This document shows, piece by piece, positions 7,502 through 16,672 of a DNA stretch of 64,000 nucleotides (its first letter is position 1; each line of letters begins with the position of its first letter). Source of the DNA: Thermosipho japonicus (GTDB lineage Bacteria > Thermotogota > Thermotogae > Thermotogales > Fervidobacteriaceae); NCBI RefSeq assembly GCF_014201655.1, contig NZ_JACHEX010000002.1:248001-312000 (forward strand), given 5' to 3'. Position numbers and translations under genes: made by a program. The notes under the pieces were generated by a model. It did not search any database and had not been told where the DNA came from. It saw only the letters and a list, made by a program, of their open reading frames with translations.

Positions 7502-9294
7502 AAAAAGTAATAATCTTAATTTTAATATTTTCAATATCACTATTTTCAAAAGTTATAATTATTAACAAAAGTGGATTCAAGCTAGACATAAATAGTGATT
7601 TATTCGACAAAAGTAACGATTTTGTTGTAATAAATATCTTTTCAGTTGAAAAAGAATTGGTACAAAGAAAAAAAGTAGAATTTTATCCTGATAGATACGG
7701 AAATTACATTTATTACAATGGAGATTATTATTACACCAGCAACCATCAAAGATATACATATAACCCTAAATACGATAGATTTATAGTAGATAATAAATAT
7801 GGACAATACGTATATGCAAGCCGTTTCTACTGGGCTAGGAACGAAAAGCAAAAATATATAAAAAGTAATTTTTATAAAAAGAGAGAAAAAATAATAAAAG
7901 AAGAATATTACTATATTTCAGGTTATATAGTAGAAATAAGTTACCAAAATTTATTTTTAAAATCATTTACCCCTTTTGTTTTCAAAGTAAGATCATTAAA
8001 TGATATAAACCAGCAAATAACAAATCTAAACAAAAACCTAAACAAATTTTACCCAGACAAAATAGATATTGTAGTAGATTTTGACGAAAAAATTCCTGAC
8101 AAACTAAAAGCATTTATTTTAGGAAAACTTCAAGAAGATAATAGATACAATATATACGATAGAAAATATCTATATTACATATTTGATGAACTAAGACTAA
8201 GAGATCTTATAGGTAAAAATGCTGAAATAAAATTTAGAGTTCCTGAATACATAATTTCAGTTGAATCTATTAGTAGTCAACAGGAAACTACAACTCAAGA
8301 TGAAATACTATTCTTTAGAAACGATATGAATGGGCAATACTTGTCAAACGGTTACAAGGTAGAAGTTGGTAAATATTATTCTTTCGACGGTAAAAATTAC
8401 ATACCGGACAGAGAAAATGGAAATTATGTAAAGATCTTAAACTTTATATGGAAAAAGGACAGATACACTACATTTTCCAATTTTTACGACGTTGTATCTA
8501 TCGATAATTTAAAATATACAAATATGTATTTTTCAACACTTTTGAACGTTATAGAAACAAAAACAGCAAGAGTAATTTATTCTAAATATCTAGAAAAAAG
8601 TTTGTACTTTCCTGAAATAAGAATACTTGATAGATTTAAAAGTTATGAAACAGAAAGCAAAATAGACAACTTACTTAATTTATACAAAAGCTTCTCTTCT
8701 GACATTAAAAATCTTCTAAAAAAAGCTTTTCCGCTTTCTTCAATGGTAAAAAAAGTAGAAAAATTAAACGTTGAACTCTACGATGGAGAAAACATTGGTA
8801 TAAAAAGTGGACAAGTATTTAGGATTTCAGATGACCACTGGACCGAAGGATATTTAAAAATAACTAATGTTTTTGCTACAAGTTCAAGTGGAGATATTTT
8901 CTATCTTCTTGATGAAAAAATTGAAAAATTTTCTCTTGCTTCTGAAGCATTTAAATACCCCTTAAGAGTTGGAATCAGCACAATGATAGGTTTATCAAAT
9001 TTTGAAGAATATTACCTTCTTTTTAATATTAGAAACCTTGATATTAAAGGAAACGACAATTTTTCAGTTGGATTTGGAATTTTTAGTGACTATTACACAT
9101 TTGAAATTTCAAAGAAGCTTTGGATTTTCGATGCCATTTTACGTTTATATTTTAAAGAAGAATCATTCGAATTTTTGCCAGCTTTAAGAATAAATACTGC
9201 AAAAAAATTTTCTTTGTTTTTAAATGAAATTTTTGGATTTTTCCTAGATGTTTCTCAAAAAGGATTTTCATCAGGTATTGTATTTGGATTTTAA
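7495..9294 (+). CDS. Secreted Tyr-rich envelope protein, partial paralogue of the preceding gene
   Basis: A 599-residue protein with a signal peptide (MVKKVIILILIFSISLFSK). It carries two versions of the Tyr-rich module: about residues 60-120 (YGNYIYYNGDYYYTSNHQRY) and about 275-330 (YKVEVGKYYSFDGKNYIP). Between them a CsgG/FlgO-like stretch reads KLQEDNRYNIYDRKYLYYIF followed by ELRLRDLIGK, matching the same element in the preceding protein. The C-terminal part has a FlgT-C-like segment (ELYDGENIGIKSGQVFRISD) and ends in beta-strands. The ATG at 7495 overlaps the end of the upstream gene, so the two are translationally coupled. I do not know a named family; export to the toga is inferred. 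Confidence 0.7.
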   Translation: MVKKVIILILIFSISLFSKVIIINKSGFKLDINSDLFDKSNDFVVINIFSVEKELVQRKKVEFYPDRYGNYIYYNGDYYYTSNHQRYTYNPKYDRFIVDNKYGQYVYASRFYWARNEKQKYIKSNFYKKREKIIKEEYYYISGYIVEISYQNLFLKSFTPFVFKVRSLNDINQQITNLNKNLNKFYPDKIDIVVDFDEKIPDKLKAFILGKLQEDNRYNIYDRKYLYYIFDELRLRDLIGKNAEIKFRVPEYIISVESISSQQETTTQDEILFFRNDMNGQYLSNGYKVEVGKYYSFDGKNYIPDRENGNYVKILNFIWKKDRYTTFSNFYDVVSIDNLKYTNMYFSTLLNVIETKTARVIYSKYLEKSLYFPEIRILDRFKSYETESKIDNLLNLYKSFSSDIKNLLKKAFPLSSMVKKVEKLNVELYDGENIGIKSGQVFRISDDHWTEGYLKITNVFATSSSGDIFYLLDEKIEKFSLASEAFKYPLRVGISTMIGLSNFEEYYLLFNIRNLDIKGNDNFSVGFGIFSDYYTFEISKKLWIFDAILRLYFKEESFEFLPALRINTAKKFSLFLNEIFGFFLDVSQKGFSSGIVFGF

Positions 9295-9317
9295 TATTTT
9301 TTTTAAGAATTAATTTA

Positions 9318-9326
9318 TGTTATAAT
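9318..9326 (+). promoter_or_regulatory. Extended -10 promoter of the CsgG/FlgO-like gene
   Basis: TGTTATAAT, with the -10 hexamer at 9321-9326, lies 20 nt before the ATG. It predicts a 5' leader of about 14 nt, just long enough for the GGGGGTGGG ribosome site (9334-9342). Confidence 0.6.
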
Positions 9327-9346
9327 ATTTCTTGGGGGTGGGAAAA

Positions 9347-10537
9347 ATGAAAAAATTGGTAATATTTTTAGCGATTGTTAGTTTGTTTTCATCATTACTT
9401 GCTGTTACAATATCAGAAAAAATTGGAATAGTAATACTTCCTGCAAAAGTTGGAAATGGTTGGAATATGGATGAAGCAGATTTTCTCATATCAATTCTAG
9501 AACAAAAAGCCTTAGAACTTGGAAGATTTAGAGTATTCTCCCGTAATGATTTAGACATGATAGTTAAAGAAAGAAACCTTGGAGATCTAGGACTTGTTGA
9601 GCAAACATTTGAAGCTGGAAAAATTTTGGGGGCAAGATATGCAATTTTACTAACACTCACAGAACTTACATCAAATTATGAAAAAAACGGTTATACTGCA
9701 AGTTTAAGACTTTCTTTAAAATTATACGATCTTAAAAACGGAGAGCTTCTTGCTTCAACTCCATTTGCAAAAGAAACTTACGTTGAAGAAGAAACTCCCC
9801 AGAAAGCTATTAATTCTGTACTTATGTCTGCTGCCGACGATATCTGGTTATCACTAAGGGAATATTTCAAATTAGAAGCATATGTTTCAAAAATTGAGGG
9901 AAACAAAATTTACCTTGCAGGACTCGATCCAAAAATTGCAAAAAAAGGTTTTATATTCAAATTAGAAACTTCTACTGGAGAAGTTGGGTACGCTGAGGTA
10001 ATAGGAATTGACAGAAATAATAATCTTGTAATTACAAAATTTAAGTATGGTGCAATGCCTTCAGTTTATGACCCTGCAATAGAATATCCTGTATCTTCAA
10101 TGTTTGGCGGAATAAGTGTTGGGTTATACTCTGGAAAAATTGCACTTGGAATTGCGGGATGGCAAAATAATTTATACTTTGAAAGCGGTATAATTCTTTC
10201 ATCTTTTGCAGGTTATATACCAGGCTATGTAACTTTGGGGGGAAGTTTTGATCTGATTGAAGTTGGGCAACTTACCGAAGCAATTTATGGAGGATTACAA
10301 ATCTTAGCTATATATGATACAGAAACTACTAGTGAAAGTTCATTTTTACCTATATTTGGTATAAATATTGGAACAAGAATTAAATATGAATTTGAACCTA
10401 AATCTGGAATTTTTGTATCTGTTGGTGCATCTGCTCTATTCCCAGATAGTGTCAGTCAAAGCATTTATGATATATTATTTGGAATGGATACAACTTCATT
10501 CTTGCAAATTGGAGCAGGATACTTTATGTCATTTTGA
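9347..10537 (+). CDS. CsgG/FlgO-like secreted protein with C-terminal beta domain
   Basis: A 396-residue protein starting at the ATG at 9347, behind GGGGGTGGG; an upstream in-frame TTG lies in that site. Signal peptide about residues 1-20. Residues 20-170 fit the CsgG/FlgO/TolB-N fold: IGIVILPAKVG, then LEQKALELGRFRVFSRNDLD and AGKILGARYAILLTLTEL, then LKLYDLKNGELLAST. Residues about 180-240 (VSKIEGNKIYLAGL) resemble the FlgT C-terminal domain. The last 150 residues are amphipathic beta-strands ending GAGYFMSF, a terminal aromatic typical of outer-membrane barrels. CsgG proteins form export pores and FlgO forms periplasmic rings; which applies here is not known. Confidence 0.75.
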   Translation: MKKLVIFLAIVSLFSSLLAVTISEKIGIVILPAKVGNGWNMDEADFLISILEQKALELGRFRVFSRNDLDMIVKERNLGDLGLVEQTFEAGKILGARYAILLTLTELTSNYEKNGYTASLRLSLKLYDLKNGELLASTPFAKETYVEEETPQKAINSVLMSAADDIWLSLREYFKLEAYVSKIEGNKIYLAGLDPKIAKKGFIFKLETSTGEVGYAEVIGIDRNNNLVITKFKYGAMPSVYDPAIEYPVSSMFGGISVGLYSGKIALGIAGWQNNLYFESGIILSSFAGYIPGYVTLGGSFDLIEVGQLTEAIYGGLQILAIYDTETTSESSFLPIFGINIGTRIKYEFEPKSGIFVSVGASALFPDSVSQSIYDILFGMDTTSFLQIGAGYFMSF

Positions 10538-10551
10538 GTAGGGGTGAACGA

Positions 10552-12600
10552 ATGAAGAAAATACTTATTGTATTTATCTCTATCTTACTATTTTTCCTAT
10601 TTTCATGCGATAATAACTCTTCAAGTAGTGAATCAAAAACATCAACAAACAATGTTGTTATTCCGTACGGCTTCATTGGAGCAGTAGGAGAAGGATATGG
10701 AAAAACCGATGTTGAATCAGAAGAAATTGCAAAAAAAGATGCTCTGAGAAAAATTGCAGAACAAATTTACGTGGAAATAAAAAGCGATTCTACTCTCAAA
10801 GAAAACCTAACACAAATTATTGAAAATAAACAAGTAAAAGAAAAAGCTGAAACAAAGCTTGAAAATATAGTTAACACAACAACTGATATAGAAATAGTTG
10901 GTGTTGATTTTACTTTGATCGATAAAAGATTAATCAATGGTCAATACTATACAAAAGTGTTAGGTCTTCTTGACAAAGAAACTGCATTATTTGCATATAG
11001 AACATACTTTGCCATCAAGATAGGGCAATCATTACTTGAAGGAAAAATGATATATTCAGCTCAAAAAATTGTTTCTGAATATGAAAAACTCATTTCCGAA
11101 AATAAGGATAAACTTCCTGCTAACATGGTTTCAGAGCTTATTTCAACCGTTTCTAAAATCAAAAAAAGCTGGAATAATATACTTGCACTTTATAATGATT
11201 TAGAAAATAAAGAAATTAATACGGTAGAAAATGCATTAAAGTTGCTAGAAGCAATTGATAAATTAAATTCTCAATGCGTTGATTTTCCACAAGATAAAAT
11301 AGAACCTTTAAAAGAAAAGGCTAAAACATTTGTCAAAGATATAAAAATTACTTTAAATGGTCCAAAATCAGTTTCAGTTGGTCAAAGAATAGATATCTTT
11401 GTGGAGCTTTCTCCAAAAATAAAAGGAAATCACACTTTCAGTGTAAAATCTAAAAATGCAGAATTCCCTGAATTTGTAACAATTAAAGACGGAAAAGGTA
11501 CTTTAAGTGGTATAGTAAAAGATAAAGATATCTTAGTAGAGGTATCACTTGGAAATCTCATTTTTGAAAGATACTCTCCAGGAACCAGCGAAGGTGCTGG
11601 CATTTCTTCACAAAAAGTAGGAGAGATAATTAGAATCTCATCACAAGGTGTAGCAACCCAAAGAAACGAAGCAATTGAAGAAGCGCTAATATTGGCTGTA
11701 AAAAAAGCAATCGGAATTGTCTTTTCGCAAGATGTTAACTTATTACTATCTATTCCAGTCGATAAAGATTTAATTAATGCACTTTTTGGTGTCTTAAAAT
11801 ACGAACTTGTAAATGAAAAATACGAAAACGGAACATATAATATAGTTATCAATGTAAGTTTCAACAGAGATGAATTTAAAGATTTAGTTACCAAGATTAT
11901 AAGTCAAAAGCCAGTTGGATATGCAGTAATTGTTGTAAATAATGACCAATATGGATATATCGAACCAATTTTCGAAAATAAACTCTTAGAATCTGGCATT
12001 AACTTAGTTTCAAAGGAATATTCAAGAAAACTTGCGCAATATTCAGACCCAAATATTCTCTCAAAACTTGCAATCCTTAGTGCTGCAAAATATGTAATAA
12101 ATATTAAAGTAAATTATGGAGAAGCGTACTCCAGTGAATACAAAATATGGTCAATGAGATTATTCTTAAACGTTCAAATAATAAATACTTTAACGGGACA
12201 AATTGTAAAAAGTGAAAACTTTGAAGATGTCGCAGCGGGGGCTACGAAAGAAGCTGCTTTATCAAAAATCCTAAATTCTGAAAAATTTTCTGATTTTATA
12301 AACAAGTTAATTGAGGAGCTAAAAAAGCCTTACTCATCTGCAGAAAAATCTAATGTAGTAAGAAAAATAAATCTAAAATTTTATTTTGAAAAATCAACTT
12401 ACATATTAATTATGAAAGATTACTTATCAGAAAAATTTGGAAAAGTAGAATTAATCGAAAAAGAAGAAAATTATGGAATATTATCACTAAATACAAATTT
12501 AAAAAATGAAGAAATTATAAGTATAGTAACCTCATTTAGAAATTTAAATATTAAAGTTCTAAAAGTATCCTCCAACCAAATAGAATTCAAAATTAATTAA
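10552..12600 (+). CDS. LPP20/FlgP-like lipoprotein with duplicated domain
   Basis: A 682-residue lipoprotein. The ATG at 10552 is preceded by AGGGGTGA; an upstream TTG overlapping the previous stop is unlikely. The signal peptide ends in FLFSC with the lipid cysteine at residue 19. Residues about 35-150 carry an LPP20/FlgP-like pattern (GAVGEGYGKTDVESEEIAKK then DALRKIAEQI), with a second copy at about 345-450 (SSQGVATQRNEAIEEALILA). Residues about 460-590 (YAVIVVNNDQYGYIEPIFEN) look FlgO/TolB-N-like. This order recalls FlgT, in which LPP20-like and TolB-N-like domains are fused. It follows the CsgG/FlgO-like gene by 14 nt, so they form one operon and probably one envelope complex. A hairpin follows the stop. 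Confidence 0.75.
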   Translation: MKKILIVFISILLFFLFSCDNNSSSSESKTSTNNVVIPYGFIGAVGEGYGKTDVESEEIAKKDALRKIAEQIYVEIKSDSTLKENLTQIIENKQVKEKAETKLENIVNTTTDIEIVGVDFTLIDKRLINGQYYTKVLGLLDKETALFAYRTYFAIKIGQSLLEGKMIYSAQKIVSEYEKLISENKDKLPANMVSELISTVSKIKKSWNNILALYNDLENKEINTVENALKLLEAIDKLNSQCVDFPQDKIEPLKEKAKTFVKDIKITLNGPKSVSVGQRIDIFVELSPKIKGNHTFSVKSKNAEFPEFVTIKDGKGTLSGIVKDKDILVEVSLGNLIFERYSPGTSEGAGISSQKVGEIIRISSQGVATQRNEAIEEALILAVKKAIGIVFSQDVNLLLSIPVDKDLINALFGVLKYELVNEKYENGTYNIVINVSFNRDEFKDLVTKIISQKPVGYAVIVVNNDQYGYIEPIFENKLLESGINLVSKEYSRKLAQYSDPNILSKLAILSAAKYVINIKVNYGEAYSSEYKIWSMRLFLNVQIINTLTGQIVKSENFEDVAAGATKEAALSKILNSEKFSDFINKLIEELKKPYSSAEKSNVVRKINLKFYFEKSTYILIMKDYLSEKFGKVELIEKEENYGILSLNTNLKNEEIISIVTSFRNLNIKVLKVSSNQIEFKIN

Positions 12601-12608
12601 AAGTTATT

Positions 12609-12640
12609 CCCACCTTACCAACAAAGTAAGGTAAGGTGGG
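12609..12640 (+). terminator. Probable terminator after the LPP20-like gene
   Basis: CCCACCTTACC (12609-12619) pairs perfectly with GGTAAGGTGGG (12630-12640) around a 10-nt loop. The trailing U-tract is short (GTTTC), so termination may be partial. Confidence 0.65.
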
Positions 12641-12780
12641 GTTTCATCCAAATGCCCACACATTAATCCATCTACCAAAGTGTTTCCCCAGAACTTGAAA
12701 AAATTGTTTTTTAATTTTTTTATTTATTTTTTACCATTACATAATTAATTTTATTTATTAATTTAAAGGAGGTGAGTAGT

Positions 12781-13269
12781 ATGAAAAAACTTTTGTTTAT
12801 CGCTTTACTTATTAGTTTAACAGTATCAGTTTTTCCATTCTTTTTAGGAGTAAGTGGTGGAAAAGAGCTAGGTGGTAAAAATAGATACATTCTAGGTGCA
12901 GAATTAGGATCTTACCAAAATTTACTAGGAATTTCAGTAAACGTATTTTATCCTCTTTCTGGTTCAGAAATCGATACATTTGAAAATGTTAATCTTTCTG
13001 AAATTCAACTTGTTGAAATTGATCCATATCTATTACTTGTTTTGAACTTGCTTGGTACAAAAGTTTATGCTGGAGCAGCGCCTATATTGATTGCAAATGT
13101 TCAAAGTGGTGAAATTGGTCTTTACTCTCAAGAAGTATTCCATGCAAAAGTGGGAATAAAATCTGGAACAGGCATTGCATTTTCTTTAGAGGCAATAACT
13201 ACTTTTAACACGCAATTTTTAAGCACTGGAATATACACAGTAAACTTTGGAATAGGACTTTCATTTTAA
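12781..13269 (+). CDS. Small secreted beta-strand protein
   Basis: A 162-residue protein. The start is the ATG at 12781 with AAAGGAGGTGAG upstream; the in-frame GTG at 12772 is part of that site. The signal peptide is MKKLLFIALLISLTVSVFPF. The rest alternates polar and hydrophobic residues with many glycines (FLGVSGGKELGGKNRYILGA) and ends NFGIGLSF, the pattern of a small outer-membrane barrel of about 8 strands. The family is not recognised. It is followed 23 nt later by the VWA lipoprotein gene, whose ribosome site is almost identical, so they are probably cotranscribed. Confidence 0.65.
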   Translation: MKKLLFIALLISLTVSVFPFFLGVSGGKELGGKNRYILGAELGSYQNLLGISVNVFYPLSGSEIDTFENVNLSEIQLVEIDPYLLLVLNLLGTKVYAGAAPILIANVQSGEIGLYSQEVFHAKVGIKSGTGIAFSLEAITTFNTQFLSTGIYTVNFGIGLSF

Positions 13270-13292
13270 AAATTTAGAAGGAGGTGAGTAAA

Positions 13293-14345
13293 ATGAGAAA
13301 AATTTTATTAATAATATCCATTTCAGTTTCACTTTTGGTTATTTTGTTTAGTTGTACAAATATTCCAACACTTCCACAAATTATACCTGCCGATCCAGAA
13401 GGTGTAGTCAAACCTGATCCAAGTTTATACAATGATTTACAGGTTTATATTTCTAGCGATAAAACACCATTTTTGGTTCCAATATCAATTCCTGACTATG
13501 TAAGAGTTAAAATTAGTGTTCCTGAAATATCGAACTTAACTGAAGAAAATTTGAAAGTTTTTGAAGATGACAAAGCACAAGGATTTTTAGTTTTTAAAGA
13601 ATCAGAAACAAGAAGCAATATAGATATAATGATTGTACTGGATACAACTGGTAGTATGGATAATGCTATCGAAGGAGTAAAAAGTAGTATAAAAAACTTT
13701 ATTGATACATTGGAAGCTAGCGGCCTTGATGTTAGAGTTGGAATAGTACCATACGATGATGCAGCACCTGCAAAAGATATAACTCTTACAAAACCATGGC
13801 AAGATTTAACTGATCTTAATACTGCAAAAAATTTTGTAGACGAACTATCTGCATATGGTGGAGGTGATTTCCCCGAAAATCCATATGCCGGAATAATGTA
13901 TGCATGGAATAATGCTTCTTGGAGACCTTCTTCACAAAAAATTATTATTTTAATTACTGACGCATCAGCTCACTATAAATCTGAGGAATATCCAGGAGAT
14001 GCGGCAGGTGAGACATTATACGATAAAGATGAAGTAATCTCAGCAATTCAAGGATACGTTACCGTCCATGGGGCATTTGTACCTGGTTGGTATAATGAAT
14101 CAACAACAGACTATACATCTCCAGATGATCCTAGAGAAATTGTTCAAAAAACAGGTGGTATAATAAAATATACTGATTCTTCTGGAAATGTTGATTTAAC
14201 AACTCTTGGAATATTAGAATATGTTCAATCAAGTTGGATAATTGCATTTGAAAGTGACTCACCAAGTGCAACCCACACAATTGAAGTATTCATTGAAAAG
14301 GATGGAAGAAAGGGTTACAGTAAATTAGAAGACATTTCTTATTAA
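13293..14345 (+). CDS. VWA-domain lipoprotein
   Basis: A 350-residue lipoprotein. The start is the ATG at 13293 behind GGAGGTGAG. The lipobox VILFSC places the lipid cysteine at residue 21. A von Willebrand A domain spans about residues 108-330: its metal site motif is DTTGS at about 117-121, preceded by IDIMIVL. Later come DVRVGIVPYDD and KIIILITDASAHY, the second and third metal-site regions. The N-terminal 90 residues form a beta-rich stalk. VWA lipoproteins bind proteins in a metal-dependent manner on cell surfaces; the ligand is unknown here. A terminator follows. Confidence 0.88.
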   Translation: MRKILLIISISVSLLVILFSCTNIPTLPQIIPADPEGVVKPDPSLYNDLQVYISSDKTPFLVPISIPDYVRVKISVPEISNLTEENLKVFEDDKAQGFLVFKESETRSNIDIMIVLDTTGSMDNAIEGVKSSIKNFIDTLEASGLDVRVGIVPYDDAAPAKDITLTKPWQDLTDLNTAKNFVDELSAYGGGDFPENPYAGIMYAWNNASWRPSSQKIIILITDASAHYKSEEYPGDAAGETLYDKDEVISAIQGYVTVHGAFVPGWYNESTTDYTSPDDPREIVQKTGGIIKYTDSSGNVDLTTLGILEYVQSSWIIAFESDSPSATHTIEVFIEKDGRKGYSKLEDISY

Positions 14346-14368
14346 ATTAAGAGATCTATATAATCAAA

Positions 14369-14400
14369 AAAAAAGGAGTGGCTTTTGCCATTCCTTTTTT
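14369..14400. terminator. Bidirectional terminator between VWA lipoprotein and amidase genes
   Basis: AAAAAAGGAGTGGC (14369-14382) pairs with GCCATTCCTTTTTT (14387-14400) with one G-T pair and a TTTT loop. A/T tails on both sides allow it to serve both convergent genes. Confidence 0.88.
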
Positions 14401-14431
14401 ACTAATTCATCTAAAGATCTATTTTTAAAAT

Positions 14432-15814
14432 CTAATCAATATCTGGAAGTTTTCTTTCTTGGAAACTTTTTTCAAATAGTAAAGCAATGGAAAATAATTT
14501 ACTTTCTTCGAATGCCCTTGCTGAAAAAGTAAGGCCAAAAGGTCCTTTTTCAGTAAAACCTGCTGGGACAACAATTGATGGATACTGCGCTTTTGCTGTA
14601 ATATGTGCTCCATAATTTGCTGGAAACAATAATGCATCAAGATCATTTTCATTGAATAATCTATCTATCTCACCTTTTGCATACTTTTTATCATTTAAAA
14701 GATATTCTATGTATCTTCCTTCTTTAATATCAGTTGCATCTGAATGAAGCAAGATATTCTGCCCAAATGGTATAGCATCTCTATTTTCAAAATTATACTT
14801 TATAATATCACTCAACGTTTTAACCTTTAAATTTTTATCTTTTAGATAATTGTTAATCCCCAATTTAAACTCATAATATAAAACTTCTATGTTATTTATT
14901 TTATCAAGATTTTTAAATTCTACTTTTTTTATCTTTCCACCCAATTTTTCAATTCTTTTTAAATTTTCTAAAAATATATCTACCATCTCTTTATCGAGCC
15001 ATCCAAATATTTGATCTGTATAGCCAAATTTCATACCATATAAATCGTGAATAATTTCTATTTTACTATCAAAAGAAGAATTTTCAATTGAGTATGTTGC
15101 AGGATCTTGATGGTCATATCCAAAAATAACCTTAAATAATTCAAAAGTATCTTCTACCGTTCTTGTTATTGGTCCTGCCGTATCCTGTGTGAATGAAATT
15201 GGTATAATACCTGTCCTACTTACTGTACCTACCGTTGGTTTTAAACCCACACAAGAATTCATACTAGAAGGCGAAAGAATAGAGCCCGAAGTTTCAGTTC
15301 CTATCGAAAGAAGCGCTAAATCTGCAGCTATTGCAACTGCTGACCCAGAACTTGAACCACCTGTATCAAAATCTCCATACGGATTTCTAGTCTGTCCTCC
15401 CAACCTACTATACCCATTGGGCATTTTAAAAGATACAAAATTTGCAAATTCGGTCAAATTTGCCTTACCTATGATTACACAGCCTGCTTCCCTTAACTTT
15501 TTAACTACAAAAGCATCGGAATTTGCAAAATTTCCTTCCAAAGCTTTAGCACCAGCTGTAGTTTGCATTTTATCTTTAGTATCAATATTTCCTTTGATGA
15601 CAATAGGAATTCCATGTAAATTACTCCTTTTTTTTCCGTTTCTTCGCTCTCTATCTAAAGCTCTTGCAATAAAAAGTGCATCAGGATTAATTTCAAGAAT
15701 TGCGTTCAAATTAATTTTTGAAATACGTTCAAGATAAAACTCCACCAGTCTTTCAGAAGTTATTTTGCCCTCATCGTATAAATCATTAAATTTCTTAACA
15801 GTTAAATTTTTCAA
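14432..15814 (-). CDS. Amidase-signature family hydrolase (GatA-like)
   Basis: A 460-residue member of the amidase signature family, which hydrolyses C-N amide bonds. The Ser-cisSer-Lys triad is visible: Lys in GIPIVIKGNID (about residue 72), the Gly/Ser stretch DTGGSSSGSA (about 150) and the nucleophile region IGTETSGSI (about 173). It starts at TTG 15814, with AAGGATGA 7 nt upstream overlapping the stop of the sugar permease gene, so it is the last gene of the sugar-import operon. True GatA would normally lie with gatB/gatC and is somewhat longer, so this is more likely a stand-alone amidase. Substrate unknown; its link to sugar uptake is odd. Confidence 0.85.
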   Translation of the reverse strand: MKNLTVKKFNDLYDEGKITSERLVEFYLERISKINLNAILEINPDALFIARALDRERRNGKKRSNLHGIPIVIKGNIDTKDKMQTTAGAKALEGNFANSDAFVVKKLREAGCVIIGKANLTEFANFVSFKMPNGYSRLGGQTRNPYGDFDTGGSSSGSAVAIAADLALLSIGTETSGSILSPSSMNSCVGLKPTVGTVSRTGIIPISFTQDTAGPITRTVEDTFELFKVIFGYDHQDPATYSIENSSFDSKIEIIHDLYGMKFGYTDQIFGWLDKEMVDIFLENLKRIEKLGGKIKKVEFKNLDKINNIEVLYYEFKLGINNYLKDKNLKVKTLSDIIKYNFENRDAIPFGQNILLHSDATDIKEGRYIEYLLNDKKYAKGEIDRLFNENDLDALLFPANYGAHITAKAQYPSIVVPAGFTEKGPFGLTFSARAFEESKLFSIALLFEKSFQERKLPDID

Positions 15815-15818
15815 AATA

Positions 15819-16658
15819 TCATCCTTTCACAGAACCTGCCGAAAGACCGGCAATAATCTTTTTTTGGAAAATCAAAACTAGAATAACCAGCGGAGTAGTT
15901 ACAATTACAGCAGCAGCCATTATTTGCCCCCAAGGAATCTCATATTGCGAGGCTCCCTTAAAAAGTGCAATCGCTACAGGGACAGTGTACTTTTCAGGAC
16001 GTTGCATAAACGTTAAAGCAAATAAAAACTCATTCCATGCTGAAATAAAGGTCAACAATCCAGTTGCAACAAGTCCAGGAGCCGCCATAGGAAGAACTAT
16101 TGACCATAGTGTCCTTAATCTTGAACATCCATCAATAGCTGCTGATTCTTCAACTTCTTTTGGTAACTCTCTAAAGAAATTTTGCAAAATCCATGTTGTT
16201 AATGGCAAAGTAATAGCTATATACGGTAATATCAAACCAGGATATGTATTTATTAAATGCATTTTTCTCAAAAGGACAAATAGGGAACCCAATATAGAAA
16301 CCTGAGGAAACATGCTAACAGCCAATATCAAAGACATCACTATTACTTTACCTTTAAATCTTAACCTTGCAATAGCGTATGCTGCAAGAGAACCTATCAA
16401 AAGTGAGGCAAGTGTTGTAACACCCGCAACAATTACACTGTTTAAAATATTAATATGAAAAGGTCTTTCAGTAAATACTTTAATATAATTTTCAAAGGTT
16501 ATTCTCTTAGGAAACAAAGAAGGATAAACTTCAAACAAATCCTTATCAGGCTTTAAAGATGATATTATTGCCCAATAAAAAGGAAAAATACACCATATCA
16601 AAATGATAGCAACCAAGAAATACAATATAAATCTATAAATTATCTTTTTTGCCTGCAT
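15819..16658 (-). CDS. Sugar ABC transporter permease, MalG type
   Basis: A 279-residue inner-membrane permease with six membrane segments. The start is the ATG at 16658 (AAGGAG 9 nt upstream) rather than the GTG at 16667. The EAA loop contacting the ATPase reads EESAAIDGCSRLRTLWSIVL (about residues 180-200), and the early AAYAIARLRFKG and final GLSAGSVKG are MalG-type hallmarks. It works with the MalF-type permease 14 nt upstream and the binding protein. No ATPase gene is in this operon, so a shared MsmX/MalK-type ATPase elsewhere is implied. Confidence 0.93.
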   Translation of the reverse strand: MQAKKIIYRFILYFLVAIILIWCIFPFYWAIISSLKPDKDLFEVYPSLFPKRITFENYIKVFTERPFHINILNSVIVAGVTTLASLLIGSLAAYAIARLRFKGKVIVMSLILAVSMFPQVSILGSLFVLLRKMHLINTYPGLILPYIAITLPLTTWILQNFFRELPKEVEESAAIDGCSRLRTLWSIVLPMAAPGLVATGLLTFISAWNEFLFALTFMQRPEKYTVPVAIALFKGASQYEIPWGQIMAAAVIVTTPLVILVLIFQKKIIAGLSAGSVKG

Positions 16659-16672
16659 TTTTTTCACACTCC

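Noticed and set aside
12772-12780. GTG start for the small beta protein (and similar GTG starts at 2807, 13284, 16667 and 25322)
   Set aside because: Each such GTG is part of, or too close to, the ribosome site GGAGG(TG); a proper ATG lies 7-9 nt downstream of that site.
12641-12780. Hidden small gene or RNA between the LPP20-like gene and the small beta protein gene
   Set aside because: The stretch is A/T-rich with no open frame carrying a ribosome site and no stable hairpin beyond the terminator.
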